Of a DNA stretch of 64,000 nucleotides, positions 46,150-58,500 are shown piece after piece. Both the position numbers and the translations under genes were made by a program. Each line of letters opens with the position of its first letter. Positions within the stretch are counted from its first letter, which is position 1. The DNA lies in the NCBI GenBank assembly GCA_029747015.1, contig JAKOGI010000578.1, forward strand, positions 334,501 through 398,500, given 5' to 3'. This DNA is from Carnegiea gigantea. Taxonomy: Eukaryota; Streptophyta; Magnoliopsida; Caryophyllales; Cactaceae. The notes under the pieces are model-generated. The model did not search any database, was not told the DNA's origin, and saw nothing but the letters and a program-made list of their open reading frames with translations.

Positions 46150-47500
46150 GATTTTGCTAGTAATGCATTTTGATGTTATGTCACAGTTAGAACAAATGCT
46201 TGGATTCTTAACACAAGAGCAACAAATCATATGTCACCTATGTACAAGAACTTCATTGATTTGGTTTATCCCAATCATAAACCACATATTAATTTACCAG
46301 ATGGTAGAACATTCTCAATTACTTATGTTGGCCATGTCAAATTAGCTAATGGTCGTGAGTTGAAAGATGTGATTGTATCCCTAATTTCAAGTTTAGTCTT
46401 CCGTTAGTTTCTAAACTAACATAAGATCATAATTGCTTTATGGTTTTCTATCCTGATTTCTACCTAATTTGGGATTGTACCAGTAGAGTGCTTAAGGGAG
46501 TTGGCAAGCACAAGGGTAAACTCTATTATTTCATAAATGAGATCTCTCACATTTGGATACAAGTCTTTTACATAAACCACTCTATGTGCAAGATGAACCT
46601 TATAATGCTACTAGTTTGGTTGATCAACTGTCCAAAAGTAAGTTGTAAATGAACAAATGCATGGCTAATACTGGTGAATGCTTTATGAACAAGAGTACAT
46701 TGTGGCATTTAAGGCTAGTGCATGCACTTGTAGCAAAGTTAAAGCATATTGTTGAGGTGAATGATAAAGTTGTTCATGAAGTTCGTCTTATCTAATGATA
46801 AAGTTATTCATGATAAAGAGTTCCGATACATCATGACTTTGGTTGATGATAAGAGTAGAGCTACCTGGACTTGTCTAATGTAGCACAAGTCATAGGGACT
46901 ACATATATTGGAAACTTTTCTAATTAGAGGAAAAATCAATTTTAGTGTTTTATAAGGTTCTTGGGACTGATAATGCATTGGAGTTTGGTTCACAGCCTTG
47001 TCAAGATTTCTTTGAGAAACTTGGTATTATACGCTGAACCACTTGTATGGATAAGCCACATCGGAATGGTGCATCCAAAAAAAAAAAAAACAAAAAAAGC
47101 ATAGTCTTCTACTAGGAAATACCTTGCGCACTAAGAATGCAAGCTGCTCTTGCCGGTGTACTTGTGGGTTCATTATGTCCTTGTTGTAACCTATTTGATC
47201 AATAGGTTACCCACAGTCTTAGGGCATGTTACACCCTATGAAGTGTTGTTCGGCAAGAAACCTAATTTCATTGTGCTTAAAACTATAGGGTGTCTAGCCT
47301 TTGCTGCCAATCCAGACAGAAATCATGATAAGAGGGGACTAAAGGGGTCCCTTTTGTCTTTCTTGGGTATCCACAAATTCAAAAGAGATATAAGCTCCTT
47401 AATATGCTCACCAATAAACTCCATCTCAAGGGATCTCACATTTGTAGAACATGTGTTTTCTTTCAACTCCATAAGTGTTAAGTAGCATATGGAACCTATT
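46150..47500 (+). pseudogene. Copia protease and integrase remnant
   Basis: WILNTRATNHMS at 46201 is the protease active site with both key residues changed (DTGA to NTRA). LWHLRLVHALVAKLKHIV (about 46700) is the pre-integrase zinc region. TCMDKPHRNGAS and the open stretch 47150-47485 (LINRLPTVLGHVTPYEVLFG, IGCLAFAANPDR) are integrase. Confidence 0.8.
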
Positions 47501-47679
47501 CCTTCTTTGCATACCTGTAAACCCCAAATTCAGGAAGATTATTTGTTTCCTTATCTAACTGAGACATCTGCACAATCACATTACTTGGAACAAGAGCTTG
47601 AATCTGAAGGTATAGACTCCTTCATAGAATTACCACAACCCAGATCCAACATACTTTAAGTATACTTTATATGATGTTA

Positions 47680-48595
47680 AGTGGTGTAATGCATTGAATG
47701 AAGAATTGAAGGCTTTAGAATGAAATTCGACATGGTAAATTACTACTTTGCCTGAAGAAAGCAAAGCAATTGGTTGCAGATAGTTGTACAAAACTAAATT
47801 CAATTTAGATGATTCAATAAACAAGTATAAAGATAGATTAGTTATTCAAAGTTGTAGGCAACAAAAGGTGTAGATTATCAAGAAACATTTGCTCCTTTGG
47901 CCAAAATGACTACAGTCAAGGCTTCGCTTACTATCTCTACTGGCAATAAAAGGTGTAGATTATCAAGAAACATTTTTACATGGTGATCTAAATAAAGAAG
48001 TACATATGCAAATGCTCTAAGGGTATGTAAGGCCTGGTTGCAGGATTTCTCCCAATGTTGAGCCTGTTTCAACTGGGGCAGTGTTAGAGTATGCAGGCTT
48101 AAGTCCTTGTATGGGCTCAAATAAGCCCCCGAGTAAGTGGTTTTCCAAGCTATCTTCAGCTCTTCTTGCCTTTGTTATGAGCAGTCCAGGACAGACTATT
48201 CTCTCTTTGCCAAGCAAACATCAGCTAGTTTCACTGTAGTTCTTGCCTATGTTGATGACGTGGTTGTTACTAGTCATGATCAACAAGAAATTTTAAAGCT
48301 CAAGTAGTAGCCAAGTTTTTAATTTCATATGAAGGACTTGGGGGAACTTAGATACTTCCTTGGACTAGAAGTAACCATAACAGCACAAGGGATCTTAGTT
48401 TCTCAAAAGAAACATGCTTAAGATTCAATCAAAGAGTAACATATATTTGTAAAACCTTTGAGATTGCCTATGGAGCCTCATTTGAAGTTGATACAAGAAC
48501 AAGGACAATCTTTGAAAGATTAAGATAAGCATAGAAGGCTTCATGGAAAGCTGATCTATTTGATCATAACCAGACTTGATACCAATTATAGTGTT
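47680..48595 (+). pseudogene. Copia reverse transcriptase remnant with internal duplication
   Basis: The order is WCNALNEELKALE, then KGVDYQETFAP-like residues, LHGDLNKEVHMQML, SKWFSKLSSALLAF, VVLAYVDDVVVTSHDQQEIL (catalytic YVDD kept) and [21 protein letters not shown] 28-bp sequence is repeated at about 47863-47890 and 47947-47974, replacing the expected LDVNNAF block. The fragment ends near 48595 without RNase H. Confidence 0.8.
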
Positions 48596-51500
48596 TAGAT
48601 TTTAAGTCAGTTTATTAGAAAGAATTAGGACGGAGACTTGAACATATGAGATAAAAATAAGTTACACACTAGTTATATTATTGTGTGAATAATTCTTTAT
48701 TAGAATGCAAAAATAAATAGAAACTCTCATTATATTATAATGAACTTTATTTTGTGAGTTCTTTGTTAACTCTAATATGTCGTGGGCTAGAGGTTTTCTA
48801 ATAGAATTTTTTATGGTATCATCAATATGAAACATTAGATTAGATTGGATACATATTACATGAATATGTGAATATATTTTTTATGTTTTATTTTTTACTA
48901 CTTTGTACTAATAATGAGATGCATTTTATACATAAATTCCACTAAAGGATAATTAATATTGTAGGAGAAACAAATTTGCCAACCCTAAACTCACCATTTG
49001 AGATGAGGAAAGGGGAAGGCTAAAGAAGTATAAAAGAAGAGAGTCGTAAGTCCCACAAACTGAAGGTAATGCCAGACACTTATCGAGCACTACAAGGAGT
49101 AAGGATTGCAAATTATTGGGGCATAACAACTGACATTTGGGAGGTTGAGAGATGAGAATGGCAGGCCAGTGGAGAGATACAAGAGGAAGAAAAAGACCCA
49201 TTAAGGTCTCATGCCTATTGAAAGACCAAGGAAGATCTGGAAAGAAAACCAAAGACATTTATAGCCACTACTACACTCCCAACCCAATCTTGCCAAGCTC
49301 CCTAACAGTTTTGTGCTCTTTACTTACATTTTAATGGGGTTCTCTTTTTACTGTGCTTGTTGTGTGCACATATTATTGTAATAGATAACAGTGAACTTTT
49401 AACTTCTGCTCCCTACTTTTATCATATTTTACTTGTAATTGGGGGAAGTAATTGGGAAAAGTATGTTGTTCTTTTTTAACTCATCATCATTTGCAAAACT
49501 TCAATGTTGAGTATGTTTATGTTTATGACTTTATGCTTCTTCAGTCGAAGCTATTAACTACAATTAGTCGAAGTTTTTGATTATTAGTGTATGATCTTTC
49601 GTTTGAGGTAGGCCTTTGTGAATTTCCGACTTTATGAATGTTCAAACAGTATGAAATTCATTATTCTATGTGCTCAACAATATTTTGGTCAAATATCAAT
49701 ATATCATTTTATTCAACATTAACAGTACACATCATCAAAAGTTTGTAATTAAGACTACGTAATTAGTAACACCGCAGTATTGCTTTGGCCCTTCTCATTG
49801 GTTTTCATTATCTACTTCAACTCCCTTAGCTCTTTCTTCACTTAATCCATGTCAACTAATATCTTCCTCTGCAAATTGACATTACCTTTATCTACGTATT
49901 TGAGAAACTTATCACATCTCATAAATTTGAGATATATTCTTCTAGGGTTTTGGCATGATTGAAACACCTTCCTCACATCTTGGCAATAGCATTTTTAGGA
50001 ACTTCAATTTCATTTTTATAATCATTTGGCAAATTGCTTCTTGTTGATGAAGAGACTTGTATTTTCAAACCTTTCGCATGTTCACATACATAGTACAATT
50101 AATACTTAAACATTTGACAAATTTTTTATATAGTTTCAAAAATATTTACTACAACAAACAATTAAAAAATCAATCCAAAAAAATATTTATAGCTACTAAA
50201 ATTATTTTTTTATTTTAAGGTAGTATTGCCAAAAAAATTGACATTTTATTTAAACTAACTACATAATTTGTGTCGCCAGCGGTTTAAATTAAAAAAAAAT
50301 ATTTACCTTGTCTTAAATTGTGTTTCTCAATGCAATGGAACCGACCTAATAATTGGGGAGAGAGAGACGGGGAGAGAGAGAGAGAGCTATAGTGAGAGAA
50401 AGAGGGAGAGAAGACAGATATGGTGAGAGGAGAGAGAGTATTGAGATTTGCCTTAAATAATCAAAATAAACAGCCATTGTGGGCCCCCTTTTCATTTAGC
50501 TCTTGCAACAAACACCAACTAGGGGCATTTACAACATTTCAAAATTTTGAAATCTCCCATCTAAAGTACATAAGTACGTGACGTCATGCGCTCCTGAAAA
50601 CACTTCTTAATTGTTTCAACAAAATACATGATACTTATAAATTTATTCTCAAACTAAGAGGTTGTTAAAATAGTTTTCCTAAAATAAAGGATACTCACCT
50701 ATAATTTTTTGTACTAATGGAGACAAAAGATATAGCTCGCTGCTAGTTTTATGAGAATAATAATTAACTGCCATTTTGGGCTAATAAACTCTACTTATGA
50801 CCATATCTGTTATGATCATATTCTTTTTTGCGGCTGGAAGGATTTAATTGATAACTTACAACTCCTTACAGTTCCTTGTAATTTTTAACTTAATTCTTAC
50901 AGCTTCTTACATCTCCTTTCACCTTCTTACAACTTCTTAAATGTCCTTATATTTTTTGTAATATTCAACTTATCATTATTTTTTCTCATATTTATATAAA
51001 TATGTATATATTTTTTATATACTACTAATATTAAAAAAATGTTTTGACTTTTTTTCTTAACATAATATTTGTATACATACAAAAACAGAATTTAACGATC
51101 TGGATCAATAATTGAGTTTCGAGATAAAGCATAGATGCCATTGGAAAAAATAAGTCAATATGTTTAAAATTATAATATAAAAGTTGCATTTATATTTGAG
51201 TTTCGATAAGAATCATATATGAAAATAGTCAAACGATAAGTTACGAAAGCATTTTAACTATTTCATCCATAAGTTTATCCATGTTAACCTGGTTACTATC
51301 ATCGTACAATTAAGTATTGGGTTGAATTTAATTTCAAATTGTTTAATTTAAATAGGATTTCATTTCTAGGTTCTATTCAATTGTATTTACAAAAATTGTT
51401 ATTTGTTTAATTTACTTGTAAGGATATGAAACTAATGTTAATATCAAAAAACCATCTCAAGTGTAGAACATATTGGTTCATATTCTTAGCTTGAATTTAT

Positions 51501-52160
51501 TTTATTATTATTATTATTTAATCACTTATTTTAAAGCTTTATTTTCATTAATTATGTTATTTTAGTATTATTTTTTATCATGCAAAACAATAATTGTAGG
51601 AAAATAATATTTTTGCTGTAATGTTAAAATATAATTTGTTTACTGATGTTATAAAATTTATTTCACAAATATAAGTGACACACATAATTGACTTTCATGA
51701 AATAATTTTTTTCACAATCTATATATTAAAGACCAATAATTTTTCATACATATCTAAAAATTATACTATACATTTTTTTTTAATTGAACATCTCCTTACA
51801 TATATCCTTATAGTTTTTTGCAACTCCTTACAACTCATTACATTTTCTTACAACTTCTTTACAATTTTTATAATTTGCAACTTTTTTACATTTTCTTATA
51901 ATTTATACCTATATCTAGACCTGATAAAAATTAACTTGACCGAAAAATTCAATCCAAGCCTACCCGAAAAGTTTAGGTTTTGAACATAATTTTTTTTATC
52001 CAAATTTAAAATAAACCAAACCTAAAAAGCTCATAAATTTTTGGATGAAATTTAGCCTTAATTCAAATCCGCTTCCCAAATTCGAATATTATATTTTTAT
52101 TTTTTATTTTTTAAAATGTTTTCCCTTAATGATAATGATTTTTCAGGATTTGAGAGGCTG
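48596..52160. other. AT-rich intergenic DNA, no gene recognised
   Basis: It contains a GA-rich microsatellite (50354-50412), two patches of degenerate CTTACAACT repeats (about 50850-50960 and 51780-51900) and a short minus-strand coding-like stretch at about 50020-49790 (CQNPRRIYLKFMRCDKFLKY then ILVDMD), which I cannot assign. The remainder is AT-rich without landmarks. Confidence 0.5.
50354..50412. repeat. (GA)n-rich microsatellite
   Basis: Interrupted GAGAGA runs (GGGGAGAGAGAGACGGGGAG and following). Confidence 0.9.
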
Positions 52161-52514
52161 ACGCCATGATGATCTTTAGAGGGCCAGTCGAGTAGGCGGC
52201 TGTCTCGGGAGTCGGAAATTATAAGTCCCAAAATTTGGCGAGCGGGAAAAAGGCGTGAGTGACTGTGAATGACAGGTCAAGAGTCTGCTTCTGCCTTCTG
52301 CTAAAAAGACGCCGTCCAGTCAATCAACCTTTTCACTTGCTCTTCGCACTTTGCCCTTTGCCATCATTCAAACAAACTGATTCAACTTCTTCCTTCTCTC
52401 TAACCCATTTTCATTCATATTCATGTAAGTTCATTAATCAAGCATAATCACAGACAGATCAACTGCTGAATTGAAGCACAACCACCTTCTTACGGTTATA
52501 TTATATGATATGAG

Positions 52515-55500
52515 ATGGCCACTAATTCTGATGCCTTTTTCCAGCCTCTCCTTCCTAATTTCCTCAACTCCTTTGTCAGTCTCTCTATCTCTCCCTCTTT
52601 CTGCTCTGTTTCTCAAGCATTCATCAATAATGTTGTTTCTCAAGCTTCTAATGAGCATTTTTGTTTGTGTGTTCTTAATGAGTTTGACCCAATTGGTTGC
52701 AGTCGATCCCAGTTGCATACCTGAAGAAACTAGAGGCAGAGTTGAAAGGGCATCAACTGGAAAGCGTGGTTTTGATGAGAGAGAAAGATGGTCACAGACA
52801 CAAACACGAAAACAAGCACTGGGTAGTTGAAATTCAAGGAGGCCGCCATTTCAATCCACAAGAGTGGAGCAAGTTTGCTCTACATCATGAGTTGAAGGAG
52901 GGTTGCTTCCTTGTTTTCAGACACTCAGGGAACTTGCTTTTTCATGTCTCTGTCTTTGATCCCATCACCTCCTGTGAGTGTCACTTTCTGTCTCATCCTG
53001 AACAAGAAAAACAAGAAGAAGAACGACAAGAAAAACAAGAAGAAAGAAGTGGAGGAGGAGTTGCTGTGCCATCCAGAAGAGGAGAGCATCGGCCACCACC
53101 CAAGTGTTATGTGACTATCACCTCTTACTCTGCTGAGAGGAACATCATTGTAAGTTGGCCCAAGTCTCTTTCTACTTTTTTTGGTTTCATTTGATAACTC
53201 TTTGCTTGTTTTCTCAAATGGGTTTATCTAGTTTCTAACTTTCTATTGTATTAATTTGGGCATGCAATTAGTTAATACAAAAGGAAATGGTGAGATGAGA
53301 TAATGGGAGAGTGGAGACAGAGAAAGCATTTTGGGTGTAGGGCAAGGTTACTTTTTGTTATTAACTATTGACAATCAATGATTTGGTAGTTTTGGACCAT
53401 TTTATGTGTGGGTTCATATTAACTATTGACGCAAGTTCTTAATGATTATGATTCCATATGATGGATGCAGCATCTTCCTAGACAATTTGTCAGGGCAAAC
53501 GGACTAGCATTCAGGCGATGTATTGTGACCCTCATTGACCAAAAGAAGAGATCATGGAAGGTGTGGTTAAGCTACAAGGATTCCGATGGACAGTCGTACA
53601 TTAATCGAGGTTGGAAGGCTTTTCAGGTTGCAAATCCCCTCAAGCCTGGAGATGTTATCAGGCTTCAGCTCCTTAATCCCGGGACATATCCCATCTTCAA
53701 ATGCTGCAGTACGTGATATTTAATCAACTTGCAGGGCATATTACTTTTAATCTCACTTCTCTGTTGTCATTTGTTATAATTTCATAAGAAACTTATAGCT
53801 ATCTGTATGTCGAAACTCCTATTAGACAGGTTTATGGTAGCAACTTTACCCATGAATCACAGAATTATACAGAGGTTGGTCTCTTAGACTCTAGTTTTGA
53901 AATTGTTGGGTGTCTCAACTTCATGGAGAGGAAGTAGATGACAGTTGTAGAGATGCTTTACTTTAGTCCACTATAATTCCAGATGGAAAAATTGTACTTC
54001 AAATTGACTTTTTACGCTGTCGAGAAAGTGGACATGATAAACTTGTGACTATATAGTTCGCGAGAATAGAAGCAGGAAAACACGAGGCTGTTGGTACTAA
54101 TTACCCTATTTGGTGTTGGTTTCTTGACATGTAGATGGATAGAAGTAGGGGTGTATTCGAGTCGAAGCAAGCCCGAGCTCAACAACCTCGATCGGTTCGT
54201 GAGCTCGCATTCAGGCTCGGACTCGGCGAACTTCGTAAAAGTAAGCTTGACCTCGGATCCTCTAAGGCTTCAGCCTAGGCTCGGTTCATCCGAGTCTCGT
54301 TTGAGACTCAAGCCTAATCTTGGCTATTCCGAGGCTTTATCGCTTTGAGCCCATGCTTGACTTTCTTAAGGCTCAAGTAGAAACTTGTCTTTTAGGATTT
54401 GCATATGAACCTTGATTTTTGAAGCTCAAATGTATAATGAGGCTCTGAAACAAATACAAAAGGATTGATGAACTTAGCTAACCTGCATAGCCATAGAAGT
54501 TGCTGTAGTTTAATTTAGCTAATTAGGCAATCTTTTGGTTGAAGGAACTACTAACTATTATACCTGTAATCCTTAGCTTGTCCAAAACCATGGGAAGAGG
54601 AAGAGGAAGAGGAAGTGGAAGAGGAGGAGGAGGAGGAGGAGGAGGAGGAGGAGGAGGAAGAAGAAGAAGGAGAAGAAGAAGAAGCAGCAGCTAAAAAAGA
54701 AGCTACTATAGTCCAATCTACAAGGCGGCCAGGGCAATGTGTGCTCCCCTGCTGTCACTTGACTATCACTTCTCACTCTGCTCGCAAAAACATTGTTGTA
54801 AGTCATCCAAAGCCTCTTTCTTGTTGCCTAGCTTCAATGCCATGGAAAATAGAGTGGCATAGTGGCATGAATTCAACTCTAGATCTCCACTTAAAAGCAT
54901 GTCCATTGCATATTTTGATGCAGGTTGGGAAGGACCCCCCCCTTTCAAAAAACAAAAATTGATGTCTCAAAGTTTTTGGTCTAAGGATCTAATACATGAT
55001 AAAGAAAGGCTTATAAATGACGATGGTTTTCCTCACCGTATAATTACACAGGTTGTTGACAGAGACACTGAATTTCTGTCTTCGCTTGATGTAATAGAAT
55101 GTATCATGCATCATATGATTAATGCAGAAGGAAAATACTGAGATGATATAGTGTAAGATTGAAAATTGCAGACATTATAGGATTGCAATAGTTTTCTTAA
55201 TTTAGTTCAATTTGAAATGACATGTCTAATTATCGAGTTATTGACAGTGACTAGAAAGTTTTCAACCATTTTATGTGTCGATTCATAGTAATTAGAGACT
55301 AAAGTTTTTTAATGATTAAAATTCTTATGATGGATGCAGTATCTTCCTAGAAAATTTGTTAGGGAGAATGGATTAGCATTCAGGCGATGTGCTGTGAAAC
55401 TCATTGACCAAAAGAAGAGATCATGGAAGGTGTGGTTACACTACAAGCATTCCAATGAGCAGTCGTATATTAATCGAGGTTGGAAGGCTTTTGGGGTTGC

Positions 55501-58500
55501 AAATCGCCTCAAGCCTGGAGATGTTATTAGGTTTCAGCTCCTTGATGCTGGGAAACGTCCTGTCTTCAAATGCTGCAGTAAGTGATCTCTAATTGACTTA
55601 CCGTGCATTTTACTTTTAATCTCACTGCACTGTTGCCTTTGTCATATTTGTCATGACGAACTTATGTAGCTATCTATATGCCGGGGTATGCAAAATGGAA
55701 GCTTTATAAAGGCATTTTACTTTAGTCTACTATGGTGCAAGCTAAAAAAAGATTACGCAGTTGACTTTTCAGCTATCCAAAAGCAAACATGAAAATAGAA
55801 GCAGAAGAACACTTGTTTGTTTCCTTATTTTGTTATTGGTTCTTATGCATAAATAGAAGTTCCTGTGCTTTCATTCATCTAATTAGGCAATCATTTGGTT
55901 GAAGGAAATAGTAATTACTCTGTCTCATCCTTAGCTTGTCCAAAACCATGGGAAGGAGGAAGAGGAGAAGAAGAAGATGATAAAGATAAAGGTGAAAATG
56001 ATGATGATGTTGGTGATGATGAAGCTGAAAATGAAGTTGCTGAAGTTGCATATAGAAGGCGGCCAGGTCAACGCACACCCCCCAGCTGTCACTTTACTAT
56101 CACTCCCTCCGCCGCTGACAGGAGCTTTGATGTAAGTCAGCCAATGTCTATTTCTTCTTGCCTGGCTCCAAAGTCGTGGAAAACTTGTGGCATTAATTCA
56201 ACTCTAGGTATCCACTTAAAAGCGTGTCCATTGCATGTTCATGATGCAAGTCATAGTGCTCCTCCTGCCCTCACCCCCACCCAACGACCCCCAAAATAAA
56301 GGGAACTGTTGGTGTGTCTAAGCTTTTGCTTCAGGGATGGACGGTGGAGCATATAGTCATAAAGAAAGAGTTACAAATAACCTTAGTTTTAGAAGGCATG
56401 GGGCACATTGAGGTTCATAGGGTCCTTAATGTAGATCAAATGGTATCATCAACCTTGTCGGGAACTGGATAAATAGACATCGTCAAATTGAACTAAATTA
56501 CGAAAGTACTGCAATCCTATGAAATCTCAAAAATTTTCCAATCTTACAGTATGATGGAGATCCACCCGTGACCATGAATACCCACCCTCAAGGTGGTCCA
56601 AAACAATCAGATTCAATGGCTAAAGTGCCAAAGACATGCCTAGTTTGCCTTGGTCATTTTCAGCCTTCATCCTGTTTTCAGTCCGTGCACAAGCCCGGTT
56701 TTGCACACATTATTACGTGACCTTCCGATGGATATGACTGGGATGCAGGAGGCCTAACTTTAAGTTTAAGATGTGTTCTTTCCAATAAGACCGATTGCAA
56801 GTCATTTGGAGGTCATTTGCCTCAAATCAGCTGTTGAAGTCAAGTGCTCAAAACTGTTTCAGTTTTGCCCGGTTCTGGAAATGGGTCTGTTTGGACGACC
56901 AAAGCTCCTCCATTTGGACTGAAACTTTTATGGCTTGAAAGTGCATTAATAATATTATCAAGTGGCCATAAAAAACCTCAGCCAAATTACACACCTAAGG
57001 AGCTATTAACCAGCAAATTAAGGGAAGAAACTCCCTTTTACCGGGTAAAGACAGCCAGCTGCATGTTGTTCTTTTTGAGGTGCTTTTGCTCTTATCAAGG
57101 TTTAATCCACTTGCAAAGGTCATGATTAAATGCCTTGAAGCTGATTATGTCCTCCCAAGCCTCCCAAGTCGACAACTCAGCCTCAAGATCAACAATTAAG
57201 TGTTGTCGAGCTACGGTTTAATCTAACCGTTTTTGGTGTTGTTTTGGTTTTCGGGTTTTAGCCTAGTTTAGCTTCTAATTTGACTTTGTAAGCTGAATGC
57301 TTGTGTTTAGGAGGATTATAAAACCTCCCTTGCTGCCTTGTATGTTTAACAAGTTGATGCATTTGAATGAAGTTGAGCCTTAGCTCCTTTGAACTCTCAA
57401 AACTCTCTTCTAGCTTATCTCTATCTTTGGCCGGGTAGGGTGGTGATCTAGCAAGAGTCTTAACCTCTCTTTGGTGGTGTTTCTGTATCCAAGGAGTTGT
57501 TAAGGGCCCTAGTACTAAACTTGGTGGTGTTTCTGTATCCAAGTGAGGTGCTAGATTCGGTTCCAATCACAAAACTATCCTAGTTTGAGCTTGTGTTTAC
57601 AAAGGAAGTTTGAATCCGTTTGTTCTCCTTACATTCTGATTTGGCTTGCTTTGGCTACCCCCCTTGAGGATACATCATATTTGGTATCAGAGCTAAGGCT
57701 TCCCTAGGCCTAAGCTTGCTACCCAACACCCTTCCAAATACCCAAACACATTTCCCCCACAAAACACCCAAAACCGTGCTCCACGGTTTCCACTGCCTAG
57801 AAGATCGGCACGGTCTCCCCGTGCCAATGAGCACGACCGTGCCCCTCTCCTTTCCCAGCCACATTTCATCTTCCCCCACATCCAGAACCTCAGCACGGTC
57901 ACCCCGTGCCATGTCGCACGACCGTGCCACCCCTTTCCCGGCCACATCTTAACCTCTCTCACGTCCAGACCCTGAGCACGGTCACCCCGTGTCTAAGAGC
58001 ACGCCCGTGCCACATTCAGCCCGAGAAGTACCACCTCGTTTCAACGTAAGTACTACTAGTATGACCATGGAAGAGAAGTTTGAGGCCCTCATGAAGAATT
58101 ATGAGGCCTTGAGGCAACAAAACGAAGAGGTCAAAGGTCAAAATGACTACTTGAAGCGACAACTCGGAGAATCCTTGAAGCAAAAGCGCAAGGAGATTAG
58201 GAGTTCCCGATCTTCTAACTCCTCCGATTCCGAGCAAGAAATGAGAGCGGCCACACCCTCAAGCTCATCAAGTGAAGAAGAGGCCTATGGAAGAATGAGG
58301 AGAGGAAGGAAAGCAACCTCACACCATGGAGACATCAAGGTAGAGATCCCGGAGTTCGAAGGGAAGCTTGGCCCCGACGAGTTTTTGGAATGGCTTCAAA
58401 CCGTAGAAAGGATTTTTGACTACAAGGAGATCCCGGAGGAAAAGAAAGTGAAGCTTGTTACCATTAGACTCCGTAAGTATGCTTCTCTTTGGTGGTCTAA

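Larger units (their letters stand above)
44700..48595 (+). mobile_element. Second degraded Ty1/copia element
   Basis: A tRNA-Met-type primer site (AGGTATCAGAGC, 44789-44800) is followed by gag, protease, integrase and most of RT in order; RNase H and the 3' LTR were not found. Landmarks are a UBN2-type gag (45343-45770), knuckle (45849-45896), protease (46201), pre-integrase (about 46690), integrase (about 47040-47485) and RT (47680-48595). Stops and shifts occur in all domains. No clear LTR pair or target duplication was seen, so the borders are approximate. Confidence 0.8.

Noticed and set aside
52471..52830. 119-residue plus-strand frame overlapping the B3 gene start
   Set aside because: It is out of frame with the REM N-terminus and B3 domain 1, which together give a consistent spliced model.
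54573..54806. Leu-rich minus-strand frame opposite the Glu run
   Set aside because: Mirror image of the GAR triplets in exon 4 of the B3 gene.
57655..57962. Minus-strand open frames across the leader of the intronic element
   Set aside because: Low-complexity translations of the tandem palindrome units.
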